DNA of 64,000 nucleotides from Callaeas wilsoni (taxonomy: Eukaryota > Chordata > Aves > Passeriformes > Callaeidae), in assembly GCA_013398955.1 (NCBI GenBank), contig VWPU01010164.1, positions 682,001 through 746,000 of the forward strand, given 5' to 3'. The notes beneath the pieces are model-generated. The model was not told the DNA's origin. It searched no databases and saw nothing but the letters and a program-made list of their open reading frames with translations. Position 1 is the stretch's first letter. Every line of letters begins with the position of its first letter. Positions 1-12,794 of this stretch are shown one piece after another. The position numbers and the translations under genes are program-made.

Positions 1-2712
1 ATAACTTTTCCTCAAAATTTAACTCTAATTTATTACTCATCAAGCACTTGTGAAATACTCCAAAGTCAGCTTGCAATGGTGATCTAATTTCCTGAGGTTC
101 TGGGCCAAGTCCATTACGTAGTGTCATCAGCGTGGGGATGACATCTGGTATGTAGACTGTAAGTGCCTCTGCAACTATCACTGCTGTAAAATGTGTATGT
201 GTGTGGAGGGGAAGGGACAAAAACAACAGGCCAAATGACTTATGATTTTTCATTTGCATGGTAAATCAGTAGAAGTTAATTTGATATTGTAAATTAAAAT
301 CTTCTTAGCAATTCTACCTGTCTCTGAACATCCACTAATAGTTGATGTAGAACATTTGGTGTCCACAATGACTTTTTGGAAAAGCTGAAAAGATCATTCC
401 TGTATTCATGCAGAACTAATAAGAGATGGATTCTGAGTTACTTGAATAAAGTCCAAACAACTCTTTCATAAATACCCGAGTTTTGATTTTTTGCTCACTC
501 ACCTGGTTCATGTTTAGCTTGAGTAATACTAGGCTTGAGAACCTATCATTTCAGCCAAGATGACAACCTCTGATATTGGGTTCTGCGAGCCCATAAAAGT
601 TAAAGGCTTCTCAGCAGTGAACAGACTAGATGGCATAAATGAAGCCTGGAAGTTTTGGAGAAAGACATTGAGAGATTGAGGGCTGTATAGCAGCTGGCTC
701 TTAAGAATATGCATCTGAAGAGGAAGAAAATAAAATATACCAGATGGCAGTGGAGGCTCCACAGCAAGAGAGGCAGAAAATGAATTTTGATGAGACTAGG
801 GCTTATCATTACTCAATTCTCTCTGCGACTGAAATAGAAACAATGTTTGTTTTCAGACAAATTCAAGATTCATAACTCAGCTTTTATGCAATCCATAACT
901 CTTTATAGGAAACATTAGTTACTGCAGACCCATATTTATTTCCACAGTAGCTGATACATATTAGGTACAGGTTCTGCAGATAAGACCTGTGACTCTAAAA
1001 GGAACATGCAGGTATATTTCATCTTTATCTTGATGATAGTCCCCCAAAACCGTATCAAGGATCTGAACTCAGTTTCCTTAAGTCTCATTTTTGCGGAACG
1101 TGGTGCAGTGCTGTGTTGGGTCACAAAGCACACTGCAATCCTCTGCAAGACATGCCTCTAATGAAGAAGACACCTGAGGAAGGAAGCAGATTTTATGTTT
1201 CTAGTTCAGCAAAAAATCTACAAATCTGCATATAATCACAAACATTAAATAAGTTGAGAGAAAACCAAAAAAAACAAAGAAGCAGAGGATAAAAATCCTT
1301 AAGATTGTACCTATTTCTTAAAAAGGTAAGGTGATAAAGTAATTTTGCTGTTTATACTTTAGGCTGTATGTTGTGAAAAAGTAATCATCAGCTGGTGGAT
1401 TTCTATGCAGACATCACAGAAGTACTCAAGGTTCTTGGCTAAACCACTTTGGTGGTAGTTGGACACATAAGGATAAAATTTTGCCTTACTCTTAGCACTA
1501 ACAAAGACCTATTTCATTGCAAAGAAACTACATTTCATCTTGAATGCAAGATACTCCCTTAATTATCCATAATTTTACTTGGTAATTCAGTCCCATGTTT
1601 CTAAATCAATCTAAGGTTTTTTCAATGAGCACCTTTTCAGTTATGTAAAAACACTGTCAGTTGAATAATCAGCAGTTTTGTTCTCTATTTTTGCAATGAA
1701 TGCAAACCTTCTAAAAGTAAGTGTTATGTTTTTTCAGTCAGTAACAAACACAGACTTCATTTTATTGACAGTAACTGAAAAATGTCAGTAACATAGATGT
1801 AATCAACAATTTTTCTTTCTCTTAATCTCCTAGAAGGTGTGCACTTATCACAGAAATGTCAAAAATGCACTTGCAAAATGTAACCAGAACTCAAAGGCAA
1901 TGAGATCAATTCAATGCTTTTCTCGTTTATAATACATCAGATAAACCCGTGTCAAATTCTTTTGGGTCAAAACATTTAAAAAACTGATGACATTCCTTGT
2001 TGTTATTATTGTTTTTTTTAAAGAGAGCTGGCTTAGTAAAAATTATTGTAAAAAACCCAGATCCATATGGTTGTGTTTTTTTGAAAGCAGTTTATATAAA
2101 ATTATCTTTGGCCAGTGCAAGATGCTTCAGGTATTTAGAAATGTTTTAATTTTAAGAAATGTTGTATAACTCAGGGATAGTTCCAAATTTGGCAGATAAG
2201 CAAAGAAATGATTGTTTGGATCTGCATATTTTATGTATTTACTCCAACTCTTGAAATATCAAGTGCCAGTACTAATCTTATTAACCCTTTCAGAGTGAAA
2301 AATACAAAGGCTTTGAAATTTTCGTTTTTGATTCTTCCCTCTTTATTCTAGTATAAACTTATCTAAATCGTCTAATCAGAAAAATGAACCAAATTAAGTG
2401 CTTAGAAACCTCCCAAACATCAATGAGAAAGACTTCATTTGTTTTATGAGACATTCACATGTCATCCCTGGAGCCAGGTTGCCCTCGTTAAAAATACTCC
2501 ACTGAGTGCAGACTGCACTCATACGGCTGCAGAACTCACATTGACAGAAGGGGTCATGGGATCCTATTTGCAGGTCAGCTTCTACTTGTGAGGCAGAACC
2601 CACCTCTCTATTTTTGCCAATGGCATGCCCAGTCTCAGTAGAACAGCTTTGTAAGAACACCAGGTGGCGGGGGAAGAGTAACCAGCAGTTCTGTGAGAGA
2701 GTGACAAACAGG
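1..2712. other. Unique AT-rich intergenic or intronic DNA
   Basis: No gene or repeat is recognised here. Open frames are at most 116 codons, on scattered strands, with no familiar domain. The stretch at about 2470-2700 is more GC-balanced than the rest, and I could not assign it to any family. Confidence 0.6.
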
Positions 2713-2945
2713 ATCATAGAATCATAGAGCAGCTCAAGTCGCAAGGAATAAATATCTTGAAATATCTTCTATTCCAGCCTTTCATGAAAAAAGAAGTCTA
2801 GACTAGATTATCTAGCACCCTGTCCAGCTGGTTCTTGAAAATCCCAAGTAATGAGGATTGTACTGCATTCCTGTGAAGGCTGTTCCAGTAAATGATTGTT
2901 CTCACTGTAAAATAAATTCTTTCTTATACTAAGATGAGCAAAGGG
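2713..2945 (-). mobile_element. CR1 LINE, 3' end fragment (antisense)
   Basis: The segment opens at 2713 with the inverted CR1 terminal repeat (ATCATAGAATCATAG). It continues with the antisense CR1 3' UTR: a CACCCTGTCCAGC-like stretch near 2818, a GGCTGTTCCAG stretch near 2879, and a decayed TAAATTCTTTCTTATA near 2910. Only the last ~230 bp of the element are present, the usual 5'-truncated outcome of target-primed reverse transcription. The 5' edge is set by loss of similarity and could be off by tens of bases. It directly abuts a sense CR1. Confidence 0.85.
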
Positions 2946-2949
2946 TATG

Positions 2950-4206
2950 GGGGAATATGTCAGGAAGGGATGTAAAAATCAACAGATGGTATTTAAATGA
3001 GGTCACCTCCAGCACTTAACATGCCAGCAAGGAAGTGTCTATAAGGAACCAGTAGGGAGAAATTGGCCAAACCTCTCCAGCAACTCCTCATACTGGGGTG
3101 CTTCTCTAAAGGGCCTGTACACCAATGCACAGGAGAATAAACACAAGTTATCAACTTGTTAGCACAAGTTAGACATGAGTTAAGAGATATGTGTGTATTT
3201 GCAGTGCGACAATCTTGGGGTCATGGAGATGAGGTGGCATGGTTCCCATGACTCAAATCTTGCAATGAAGAGATAAAGACTCATTAGAAAGGACAGAAAA
3301 GGAAGTTGAGGAGGGGCTGTTGCCTTTTATGTGGCAGACTAGCTGGAGTGCGTGAAGCTCTGTCTGGGGATTGATGAGGAATCAACAAACAGCTGTGGAC
3401 GAGGATTAAAAAGAAGACATAAAGGCAACACTACAGTAAGTGTCTGCTATAGGACACCTAACCAGGCAGAACAAGTGGATCAGACCCCCTACAGAGAGAT
3501 AGTAGCAGCCTCACATTCACAGGGACTCAGCCTGGTGGGGGATTTCAACCACCCTGGTATCTGATGGAGGGACAACAGCAGTTGAGGGTGTTCCTGGAGT
3601 CCTTCAATAACTTCCTCCTCTAAGTGATAAATGGTCCAACAAGAAGCAGTGGTTTGCTTGACCTCACAGACACCAACAAGGAAGGGCTTTTTGGGAATGT
3701 GAAAATCAAAAGCAGCCTTGGCTGCAGTAACCATGAAGTGGGGGAGTTCAAGAAACATGAAGGCAGGGAGGAGGGTAAAAATGAAGCACAGAAAAGAAGA
3801 CAACAAAGAGTGGGAGTAAAGATAGGTAACCTGTCTGAAATACAGAAAAATTGCCCAAGTATCCAGGGGTGAAGTTGGGAAAGATAAAGTCCAAATGAAA
3901 TTGTGTCTGAGAAAACAAGAAATTATTCTAAAAGCACATAGTCAACAAAAGGAAGAGTAGGTAAAAATGTAGACCCACTGCTCAGTGAGACTTAGGACCT
4001 GCTTAAACAGAACATGGAAAAGGCTGAAGTACTGAATGTTGACTTTGTCTCCATCTTTGTATGTAGACAAGCCTTTGGGAATGACAGATCCAAGAGATCA
4101 GACGGATAGGCTGAAGCAAAGGAGTTCTAACCTTGGTGGAAGATGAAGTTAGGGAATACTTACAAAAAATGCACTTACATAAACCCATAGGTGCTGATGG
4201 GAGCGC
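2950..4206 (+). mobile_element. CR1 LINE, 5' portion of a split element
   Basis: This is sense-oriented CR1 covering the start of ORF2. A CTCTAAAGGGCCTGTACACCAATGCACA-like region near 3104-3131 (not written in full) is a typical CR1 ORF2 start. Endonuclease coding remnants run from about 3300 to 3870. At 4199-4206 the element is interrupted, and its reading resumes at 4740: the protein pattern before the break is K-P-I-G-A-D-G and after it Q-S-Q-V-L-K-E-L-A, which are adjacent in CR1 ORF2. The left boundary is approximate. The copy carries many stops and frameshifts, so it is old and inactive. Confidence 0.85.
3300..3872 (+). pseudogene. CR1 ORF2 endonuclease-domain remnant
   Basis: This is a broken piece of the apurinic/apyrimidinic-type endonuclease that nicks target DNA for CR1 insertion. 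Translation in one frame gives VGDFNHP at 3535-3555, the conserved GDFN motif of APE-type LINE endonucleases. A second frame gives L-D-L-T-D-T-N-K-E-G-L from about 3654 and LGCSNHE at 3717-3737, which corresponds to the conserved S-D-H motif with Asp changed to Asn. The two motifs lie in different frames, so at least one frameshift separates them, and an in-frame stop lies upstream near 3342. The order and spacing match CR1 ORF2. It cannot make an active enzyme. Confidence 0.85.
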
Positions 4207-4739
4207 AGAATGATTTGCGTTGGAAGAGACCTTTTAAACAAAATCTAGTTCAGCACCTTTCCATGGGCAGGGGTATTTTTCACTATATCAGGTTTCTCAA
4301 AGACCAAACCAACCTGACCTTGAATACCTCCAAATATGTGGCATTGCCAGCTTCTCTGGGCAACTAGATCATCTTTATTTTAAGTCTCTTTTAGGTACTG
4401 GAAGGCTGTAGCCATGTCTCCCCAAAGCCTTTTTTTCCAGGCTAAAAAGCCCCAACATCCTCAGCCTTTTTTTCTGGGTGGCGCAGATTGGTGGGGAGGT
4501 GTGGGGACAGCAATGTTTGTGCCTTACCATGAGCCCCTTTTTGCAGCGTTCCTGTTGCAGCCCCAGTGTCCCAGAACCTCAATTTCTCTGAGAAGGAACT
4601 TCATTCCCGTAGTCCTCGCCTTGTAGCTCAGAGATTTAAGAGAGGTGGAAGAGTAATTGCCAGAAGTAACTGAGATAGGAGGACTGTTGAGCCTTTACCA
4701 TGTTGGTTGTCAGTAGATACCTAGTCTTATTTTTTAGGT
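4207..4739 (-). mobile_element. CR1 LINE nested antisense inside another CR1
   Basis: Antisense CR1 sequence starts with its 3' end at 4207 (AGAATGATTTGCG, then GTTGGAAGAGACC) and continues through the 3' UTR to a TTAGGTACTGGAAGGCT stretch near 4391 and CCCCAAAGCC near 4420. About 180 bp that usually lies between these parts is missing. It is flanked by GGAGCGCA (4199-4206) and GGAGTGCA (4740-4747), a probable 8-bp target duplication with one mismatch. The part from about 4480 to 4739 is not clearly CR1 and may be a diverged 5' region or a passenger sequence. Confidence 0.7.
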
Positions 4740-5440
4740 GGAGTGCAATCTCAAGTGCTGAAGGAGCTGGCTGATATCACTGGGAGGTCAATCTCAGTAA
4801 TCTTTGATTGCTTATGGACATCAGGAGAAGTGACCAAAGACAACAGAGAAATGACTGTAACTCCTGTCTCCAAGGAGGGCAATAAGGAGACCCAAGGAAC
4901 TACAAACTGGTCAGCCTTAACTCGATCTCCAGAAAGGTGATGAACCAGCTAATGCTAATCCTGGAAAGAATTTCCAGGCTCAGTAAGGACAACAAAATAA
5001 TCAGAAATAGCCAGAACAGATTAAACAAGATGAAGTCATGCTTGACCACCTTAACGAATGTCTACACTGGAATGACTGTATTGCTAGATGACGGAAGAGC
5101 AGCGGATATTGTGTGCCCGGAATTTGGGAAAGCCTTTGACACTGCCTCCTGTGAGATCACCACAGATAAGCTGCTATGTCTGGTTTCCATGAGCAGACAC
5201 TGAGGGAGACTGAGAGCTGACTGAATGGTCAGACCCAGAGAGTGGTGTTCAGCAGTGCAAAGCGTAGTTGGAGGTCACCAATTAGTGGTGTAGCACACAG
5301 GTCTCTACTGAGCCTAGTCTTGTTCAAAATCTTTCATCCTCTAGGTAATGAGGAAGTGTGCATTCTCAGCAAGACTTCATAATGCACCAAACTGAGAGGA
5401 GTGACTTTTAGGCCAGAGGGTCATGCTGGCATCCGGAGGG
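4740..5440 (+). mobile_element. CR1 LINE, 3' portion of the split element
   Basis: CR1 ORF2 resumes here exactly where it stopped at 4206. It covers the N-terminal half of the reverse transcriptase and runs on through a region resembling GGTCAGACCCAGAGAGTGGTG near 5226 and a decayed catalytic-box region near 5355-5400. Similarity fades at about 5440, before the CR1 3' UTR, so this element lacks its 3' end. Loss of the 3' end cannot come from ordinary 5' truncation and implies a later deletion or decay. Confidence 0.8.
4743..5203 (+). pseudogene. CR1 ORF2 reverse-transcriptase remnant (N-terminal half)
   Basis: One frame from 4743 gives Q-V-L-K-E-L-A-D-I and later V-T-P-V-S-K-E-G. A second frame from 4937 gives EFGKAFDTA at 5120-5146. 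These are the fingers region and motif A of a CR1-type reverse transcriptase, which copies the LINE RNA at the nicked target. In motif A the catalytic Asp position reads Glu, and the two pieces lie in different frames, so the enzyme is dead. An aligned family model would place the frameshift near 4940. Confidence 0.85.
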
Positions 5441-6816
5441 TTCAATTGTCTATTAATTTGAAGGTAGAATGCTCTTTCATTTCAGTTTGTAGCCATAGAA
5501 AAGTCTTTTCCTTTATTGCTTTATCTTAAAAATCCTAGGTTTGTGACTCTATACCAGATTAGACTATCTGAGTATTCTCAGAATGGAAACCATCAGCTTA
5601 ACAGATCTGCACTCACCAGACTTTTTTTCCTAATAAATCTCAGAGCTTCCTTAACGATTATCAAAGTTTCTTCCCAGTTTTAGCCCCCGTCATAGCTAGC
5701 AATCTATGAAATTGTCTTCTGGCACAGGGAAGTTTACAGATTCCAGTCATTAGAAGGAGCACCTGTTGTTTCAGGACTAAAAATCTGTCTTGAAACAATA
5801 TAATTTCTCTGAATCATATTGCACAGAATTTCTCCTCATGTTTCTGCTTTTGTTTTTCTACATTTTAATTCATATTGGCAATTCAAAGGAGAAAATTTTT
5901 TTTTCAGGAGCGGACGTTCTTATTTTGATCTTCTGATCTTATCTGTGAATATAACTGGAAAAAATCTCAAAAATATGAAAATTAATTATTTTAAAGACAT
6001 TTTATGAGAAGAAATCACTAAAATTCAGATTCTATAAAGAACTTTAACATGTTCTTACAATGGGAAACTTGGAGTTGAATTATTTTTAAGGTTAAATCCT
6101 TCTGGAAGCAACACTAAGCCACACCAAGCCAGAAATAATCTATCTTTGTATCCTTTAGTACGTTTTTCTAAAGCAAAAAGTTTATGTGATCACACTGCCT
6201 GTATCTGTCAATCTTCCTCTACTAGCACTGAAATCATCAACTAGCTTTCAAGTACATTGAAAATAACAGATGAGGTCTTACAAAGACACAATTTCTTCAG
6301 GTTTCATGAATACCATTAATAATACATTGTAATTTCTTCCACCAGCACTATCCAACAAAAGAAGAAAAGCAGTTATAACTGCTTGCTCCAAGAGCAAGCA
6401 GCCACCTGGCCAATCTAAGAGAGTACTTACTGTGAACCTTTAAACCAGCCAGGGCACGTGGTCTCCCTGACCCAGGAAAATAAACAGGGGATTGGAGAAA
6501 GAAACAGGTACTTTCAGCATGAAGACATAGAAGGGGGCTGAGAATGGGCGGATGCGGGTGAACACAGGGGGAACAGGACTAGTCCCAAGTTCCTAGAAAC
6601 CATTCTGTAGACAACTAGGTGCCATTAATTCCAATTATTTGGGGATCAGCTTGATTGTGTGGGGGTTTTTAACTATGTCTGTAATTCTTAATTGCCATTA
6701 AATAATTGTTCACCATTTCATTGTTTTTCTCTATGCTTATTTTAATACACTTTTACGATTTAGTGACAAGTCGACTAGTTGCAAAGGATTTTTGGTAAAT
6801 ATGAATATAAATAATA
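5441..6816. other. Unique AT-rich DNA
   Basis: No gene or repeat family is recognised. The stretch around 6390-6600 is more GC-rich and purine-rich but shows no coding pattern. Confidence 0.5.
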
Positions 6817-6954
6817 GAAATAGAAATAGAAATAGAGATAGAAATAGAAATAGAAATAGAGATAGAAATAGAAATAGAAATAGAGATAGAAATAGAAATA
6901 GAAATAGAGATAGAAATAGAAATAGAAATAGAGATAGAAATAGAAATAGAAATA
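6817..6954 (+). repeat. 24-bp higher-order satellite of GAAATA/GAGATA
   Basis: The unit is three GAAATA hexamers followed by one GAGATA. It repeats five times without error (6817-6840, 6841-6864, 6865-6888, 6889-6912, 6913-6936). A sixth, incomplete unit of three GAAATA (6937-6954) then runs into TATATA. Because the period is a multiple of three and contains no stop in some frames, open frames appear on both strands (Arg/Asn/Asp-rich on +, Leu/Phe-rich on -). These are artefacts of the repeat. Confidence 0.97.
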
Positions 6955-9900
6955 TATATAAATACATAGGGTTTGGTGAGAGTAAAAACAACAATTCAGA
7001 AGTCTGTTTCTCCCCTCTGGTGTAGGAGATGAAAAGGAGGGAAAATTTAAAAAAAAAAAGGAAAATGCCTGATGTTTTTAAACTATGCTTAGCAGATATA
7101 TCTCTAAATCACTTAATCTTATTAAGTGCCTTGTTATCCTCATTTTTTCCCCAAATAAAAATCAGTGTCATGGCACCCCTGGGGCAAACTAGCTCCAAAT
7201 CAAAGACTAACTGCTGAGCTGTGAATGCTGGACTTTCATGAACAAAGCAGGGTTCTGCTTTTTTTCCTTCTAAAGGGAAAAGGGATGAATAACATTCATT
7301 TTATCTTCCTTTTACTGTTGGTTACCTCTAAGTTTACACTGTGCATGGCACACACAAGCTAAGGCTTCTAAGAGAAACCTAACAGACCTCAGCTGTGTGG
7401 TAGAAAACATTATTATTTAATCTTGCAACTTTTGAGGGGAGAAAACCTCAGCGTAAAATGTAAGGGATCCACCTGGGGAAAAAAAAGCTGCATTTATTAC
7501 GTAGGAGGAAATTCATGGCTGGAAGTCTCTGCCCTACAGGGGATTAACATTGTGTACAAAAATTTTTATGGTTTCCTTCAGCAAGAGGAGAGTTAAACCA
7601 ATGTTAAGTCCACCAATTTTATGTATTCCTCCATTTGGCTTTCAAGATCTCATATTACAGCCGACATTCTCAGACCAACATCTCTGTGCAGTGACTGCTC
7701 TTCCTATCTGTGCCATAACTTTGTGTTGCTGTTTATCAGTGTGTTGTATGAGGCCTTTACTGTAGTAATAGCAAAGTCCTTAATAGGTGACAAGGTCTCG
7801 TGGAAGGAAGAGCATCAGGTATTGCATTGGCCAGTACAGTTTTATAGCTATTCTGTGCATCAGTGAGGTTTGTGCCCATCAAGTAAAACGGGTTGGTGCA
7901 TCCACCACACAGAGGATTACTTTTGAATATGAATAGAGGGGTGAGTTTCTATTTCAAGATAATAATTTCATATTAGTGGGAAAAGGAAATAATTGGGGAA
8001 TATGTGCTGAAATTAATCTGTTTGCTATTCTGAGCTGAAAAATGCTGAAAGATGTAAAAGTGTTCTCCTGCTCCTTTTCTTGAGCTGGAGAACCAAAAGG
8101 AGAAACTGTGAAAGGAGAATTTATCTAGTGGGCAAGTAATCTACCTCCATTTTTATCAAACTCTTGATGTGAACATATACAACTTCATTTTATTTCAAAA
8201 TGCTGTTTGTCCAGCAACAACAAAATGTAGGACTTCATGAGTTACCTTGCTGTTGTTGTCAGGCCAGTCTCTTTCTCAATGGTTTTAATGGAGGGAAGAA
8301 TCAGTAGCACTTTTTTCAACTCTATTTGTGTGTCAGGTATCACTGTCTATTTCTTACAAAGACAGATGGCACAATTCCCACCTCAAAATTTCATACTCTG
8401 GCATTTAATAAGGATCAAATTTCAAGGGTTTTTTTCCGTGTGATATAAAAAATATCTGAGATTTCGGAGCATAACATCGTAATGTGGTCCCAGCTCAGAT
8501 TCTTTCTTACCTGTATTTCCAGTAAATATGAAGGTTACAATAATCAGACTCCTTCAGCCTATCACCTGCTATATTTCTTTAATATTTTCAGTAAATTTCT
8601 TGTACATAAATACAGTGAGAGGGAAAAAAATAATTCAGTGCTCCCATCAGGTTTTTTTCAAATAAATGTTAACATGTATCCATACACACTTATGGAGGAT
8701 GTGTCCTTATATCTCTTAGAAGTATAATGTTCTGTCAAATATTTTAAATTCTTTTCAATACTGACAACAGATTGCAACCCAGTTATTAGGCATATAGCAA
8801 ATAACAACAACAACAATAGTAATAGTTAGTTTTTATTTATTATTACTATTGCTATTATTAAAATATCCCAAACTGTAAAGATGCTTGCTTTTCAACTGTA
8901 CTTATGATCTATTCCAGTAACATTGTCACGTCACTCACTAGTATTATATCAACACAAGTAAAAAGAAGAATAAGATTCAGTAGTACATACTGAGTATGGC
9001 ACATATCAGAAATTTACAGGATCAACATGTGGGCTGGATCAACTACTAAGCGTCCCAGGTTATTAATATCTTAACACCTTTAGAGGCCTTTGATCTTAGC
9101 TGTTAGATCCTTGTGAACTCGTATGCATGAGTGGTTTCAGTCCTGTGGGTCCTATGCATACATTTGAAAACCTTGGCTTCAAAGAACTTACTAAGAATCC
9201 ATTGTGAGAAGAGGTGCCATGTCTGGCAATATGCCATGGACATAAGACATGGTGTTCTTATGGGTGTGCTACTACTGTAGGCACAAGCAGTTCTCACTGT
9301 TACCTGTGGTTTGTTTGGAATTCAAGCATCTTAGGGTTTGGTTTGATTTAGATCAAACTTGCCAAGGAAAAAAGTACATATTTATATTGCTAAATGCATC
9401 TATGGTCTTTGGTCCTCAGTGAACACAAGCAGTGACATGCAAAAGCCCCATAGAGCCAGATGCCTTTGTGGCAGAAAAGCCACAGCCATATAACACTTGG
9501 ACCTGGATCTGTGTCATGTGCAGTGCCCCCACAACGTTTTTTTTTTTAGCCTGAGTGTGTCTCTGATATAATGAGAAATCTGTGCTTAGTCCCAGGGGGA
9601 GAGGCTTTTAAAGCATGAAAATCAGGATGTCTATTGCTTGCCCCAAGGCCAAGGCACATGAAGTTGTGCTAATTGTGAAGAATCAGTGCTCACCAGGTAA
9701 CATTGGAGAATGCTACAAAGTAGAAAAAAACTAATCATCTGCAGCCTCCATCCACTCTCTTAATTGAGAACAATTTCTGTAGAAAACTCACTCCTTAAGA
9801 ACAGATGGATTTTGCGTCATGGGGAACTGATTGATAGTACTCCAAAAGAGAGCTCAGTAACAAATTAATATTTATGCAGTGTTGAAGACCAAGGGATCAG

Positions 9901-12794
9901 GGCTTGGGTTTTAACTCAGAAGCTAGATTATTTGACAAGACTGACAGATCTCAATTTCCCCACAAGCTAGAACAGTGATTTTCGGCCAGGTTTATTTGTC
10001 AGACCAATATGTGCTCTTCCCTGGATTTTGGATATTCACTCCAAAATGCACTAAATTCATACAAAGGAAGATTGAAAAGTATTCTACTTCGGCCATTGCA
10101 AATATTCTGTTTGCTCATGAAATCTCTCTAGGAGAGTTTTTAAGCTTTACAGGATATTTTTATTTTAACATTTTTGTTTCTTTTTAAATGTCTCCAATAT
10201 CTGTGGGTAAGAAGCATTGAATATATGTTTGATATTATAATAACTCTTCACATGAAAGATGTCTGTAGAATTTATCTGTTCAGAAAAATATGCTTTTGGT
10301 GGGGTTGGTTTGTTTGCTTATTGTTTTTGTGGTTTTGTTTCTTTGTTTTTTGTTTTTTTTTTTTTTAACTTTAATTAAGACATGAAATTACATAGGGTGG
10401 AATAGTGGAGGGATGTGAGGGCAAGACAATGTGAGTATATTTACCAGACAAATATCTTTCAGCAAATCTTTAATCAGCTCAACAATGTTATCAATTAGTG
10501 AAGAACATTGATTAGGTAAATCAATACAATTCTTGTTTAACAGTCTAATTTTTTTCTCTAGTTATGCCTAGCTTTAACTGCTTTTAACAGGCTACTGATA
10601 TTTGGTTTTCTTACAGAATTTGCATTTTCTAAATTAAATTAAGGGAAATTATGTGTTAATATTTCTCATGACATACATTCATATTTTTTGTTTCTGACTC
10701 ATTCAGATATAGAAAAATTCTGTCTCAGTCTTTCTCTTAACCACCTTTTACATAATTTGCTTAATTATACAGAGTAATATATTTATTAGATGTTTGAATA
10801 AGTCTGTCAGGTTTCTAGAGTGTATGTTTTATTTCTGTTCTGTTGTAGTTTAAGGAGACAAATAGAAATAATTTTTACACCACATAAACAATGGCAGGTG
10901 TGCATCTATATGTATGTGGAAATTATTAGATAACCACTAAATAAATAATGTTATTACCAGCTTTGTGTTATACAAAATTTCAGATGTTTTCCATATAAAC
11001 TTCAAACACATTTTTAAATACTACCCTAGGGTCTTTCTGCCAACTTTACAACTTTTGTGCGGGGTCTTCTCTTTTTCTATTCCCTCTCCCCCCACCCCTC
11101 ACCAAATAGAGGATTTTATTTTTGGGGATTTTTTTCCATTCACACACTAATGAGAAAACACGTTTTCAAACTAAAGCTAATTTTATTTTCAGATGTCTGT
11201 TTTTATTGTTTGCAACAGGGTTTTTAAAATGTATTTTCTGTCCTCAGCATTATTTGAAGCTTAAAGATCAGATGGGACTTTCATCAATGTACCATTTTAT
11301 TACACATCCTAGACTGTTAAAGAGAGTAAGTTTTGTCTTTCACTTCAGAGAGGCCAAAGCTTCATGCAAATTTATTAATGAAAATGTTAAAATAGGCCTC
11401 ATTGAACAAGGACCACTCCTCATCAAAACTTGAAACTTTGTTATTCATCATTACTATGTTTTACAGCCCTGCAGTTAGATCCTCTCAATATGAAAGAGTA
11501 ATTTTCCACTTGATTTTAATTAATGTTGAGAGTAAGATCATTTCCTAGCTTTGTAATAACATCAAAAAGTATTCATACTTGTCTGGCAAGATTTAGCGCT
11601 TAAAAATCTATAGAGAAGGACCTTGAATATCCTCGATCCTCCAGGTGACAGGGACAGGCACATTCCCCTTATTCACAGTCAACAAACAAGGCTGTTTCAC
11701 CTGGTATATTATGGGCCTTTTCCAAAGGAGTAAAAGGCTTTCTGTTCTGTGTGAGCTCAGGAGGAAAGTGTTGAACACAAGTCTTCAAAGGGCTTTCAGC
11801 AGAGTAGCACGGCCTTTCTTTGTCCCTCAAAAGAGGGGCAAAGGAGATGGTAATGAAGCATGTTAAAGCTAAACCACACACTTCATCTCCACACAGTCAC
11901 ATCACCCTGCCCTGAGATAGACTGGAAATCTCAGAGAGCATTCAAAAATTGTTAGCAAGGTTAATAAAACAGTGAGTAATATAGACTTTTTAAAAAAGAG
12001 ATGAAGCAGATATTTTTAACAGGTATTTTGAAAAAAAATTGGAACAAGACATTTCTACAAGAAACTTCATTGGCTTAGTCAAAGATAAGGTGATTACAAG
12101 TGCTCATGGATTAATTTTTGTTTCCTACATTCAAACAGAATATTCTAACCAACAAGATATAGACAAAAGGCTTTTTTTCACCTGTGCATCCAAAGCAAAG
12201 AATTCCCATTATTTCAGTCAGAGCTAAGAATCCAAAAGCCTTTGAAGATCAGTGCTATAACACATTAAAAAGATTTCTCTCCTAAGCCAAACACAACCAT
12301 GAACAAAACTCAGTGGGAGGAAAGAAAACCAAAACCAACAAAGCTGATGAAAAACTATGAATAATTGCTAAATGTTTAAAAATTATTTATTAGGGTTTTT
12401 TTAAAAAATTATTTATTTTTTTTTTTACAATTAGCAATTTTTCAATCACCTAAAGGATTTCTATTAAAATACCTAGGTCAAGAGAGCCAGTGAAAGTAGC
12501 AGTTCTCACATTTGCAATGGAAATGAATTACTTATTTTAAATAAATATTGAAAAGAAAAGGTTAGAAAACACAGGCAATATAAAAGTATAGATAATGCAT
12601 CCATGAAAAATCTCTAGTTAACAGGGAACAGGAAAATGGAACACAGCTGTGTGACAATATGAAGCACAATTTTAAACTAAACCTTTTTTTCATCATGCAG
12701 ACTAGAAAAAGCAGTATCTTTTTTATCAGAAGACTTAAATAACTGTGCTCCCAGAGGTACAAACATACCATTAAAAGATCTAGAAATTCTGCAC
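6955..12794. other. Unique AT-rich DNA with short low-complexity tracts
   Basis: No gene is recognised. Small features are a T-rich run at 10318-10366, an A/T-rich tract at 12375-12426, and an AAC/TTA tract at about 8803-8860. The last contains an 11-bp inverted repeat (8814-8824 with 8841-8851). Open frames reach only about 103 codons and resemble no family I know. Confidence 0.5.

Noticed and set aside
6737..7025. Open frames on both strands rich in Leu/Phe (minus) and Arg/Asn/Asp (plus)
   Set aside because: They are produced by the 24-bp satellite, whose period is divisible by three.
8803..8860. 11-bp inverted repeat as a possible regulatory hairpin
   Set aside because: It arises from facing AAC/AAT and TTA low-complexity runs.
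11122..11433. 103-codon plus-strand frame
   Set aside because: It shows no domain or coding pattern, and AT-rich composition explains it.
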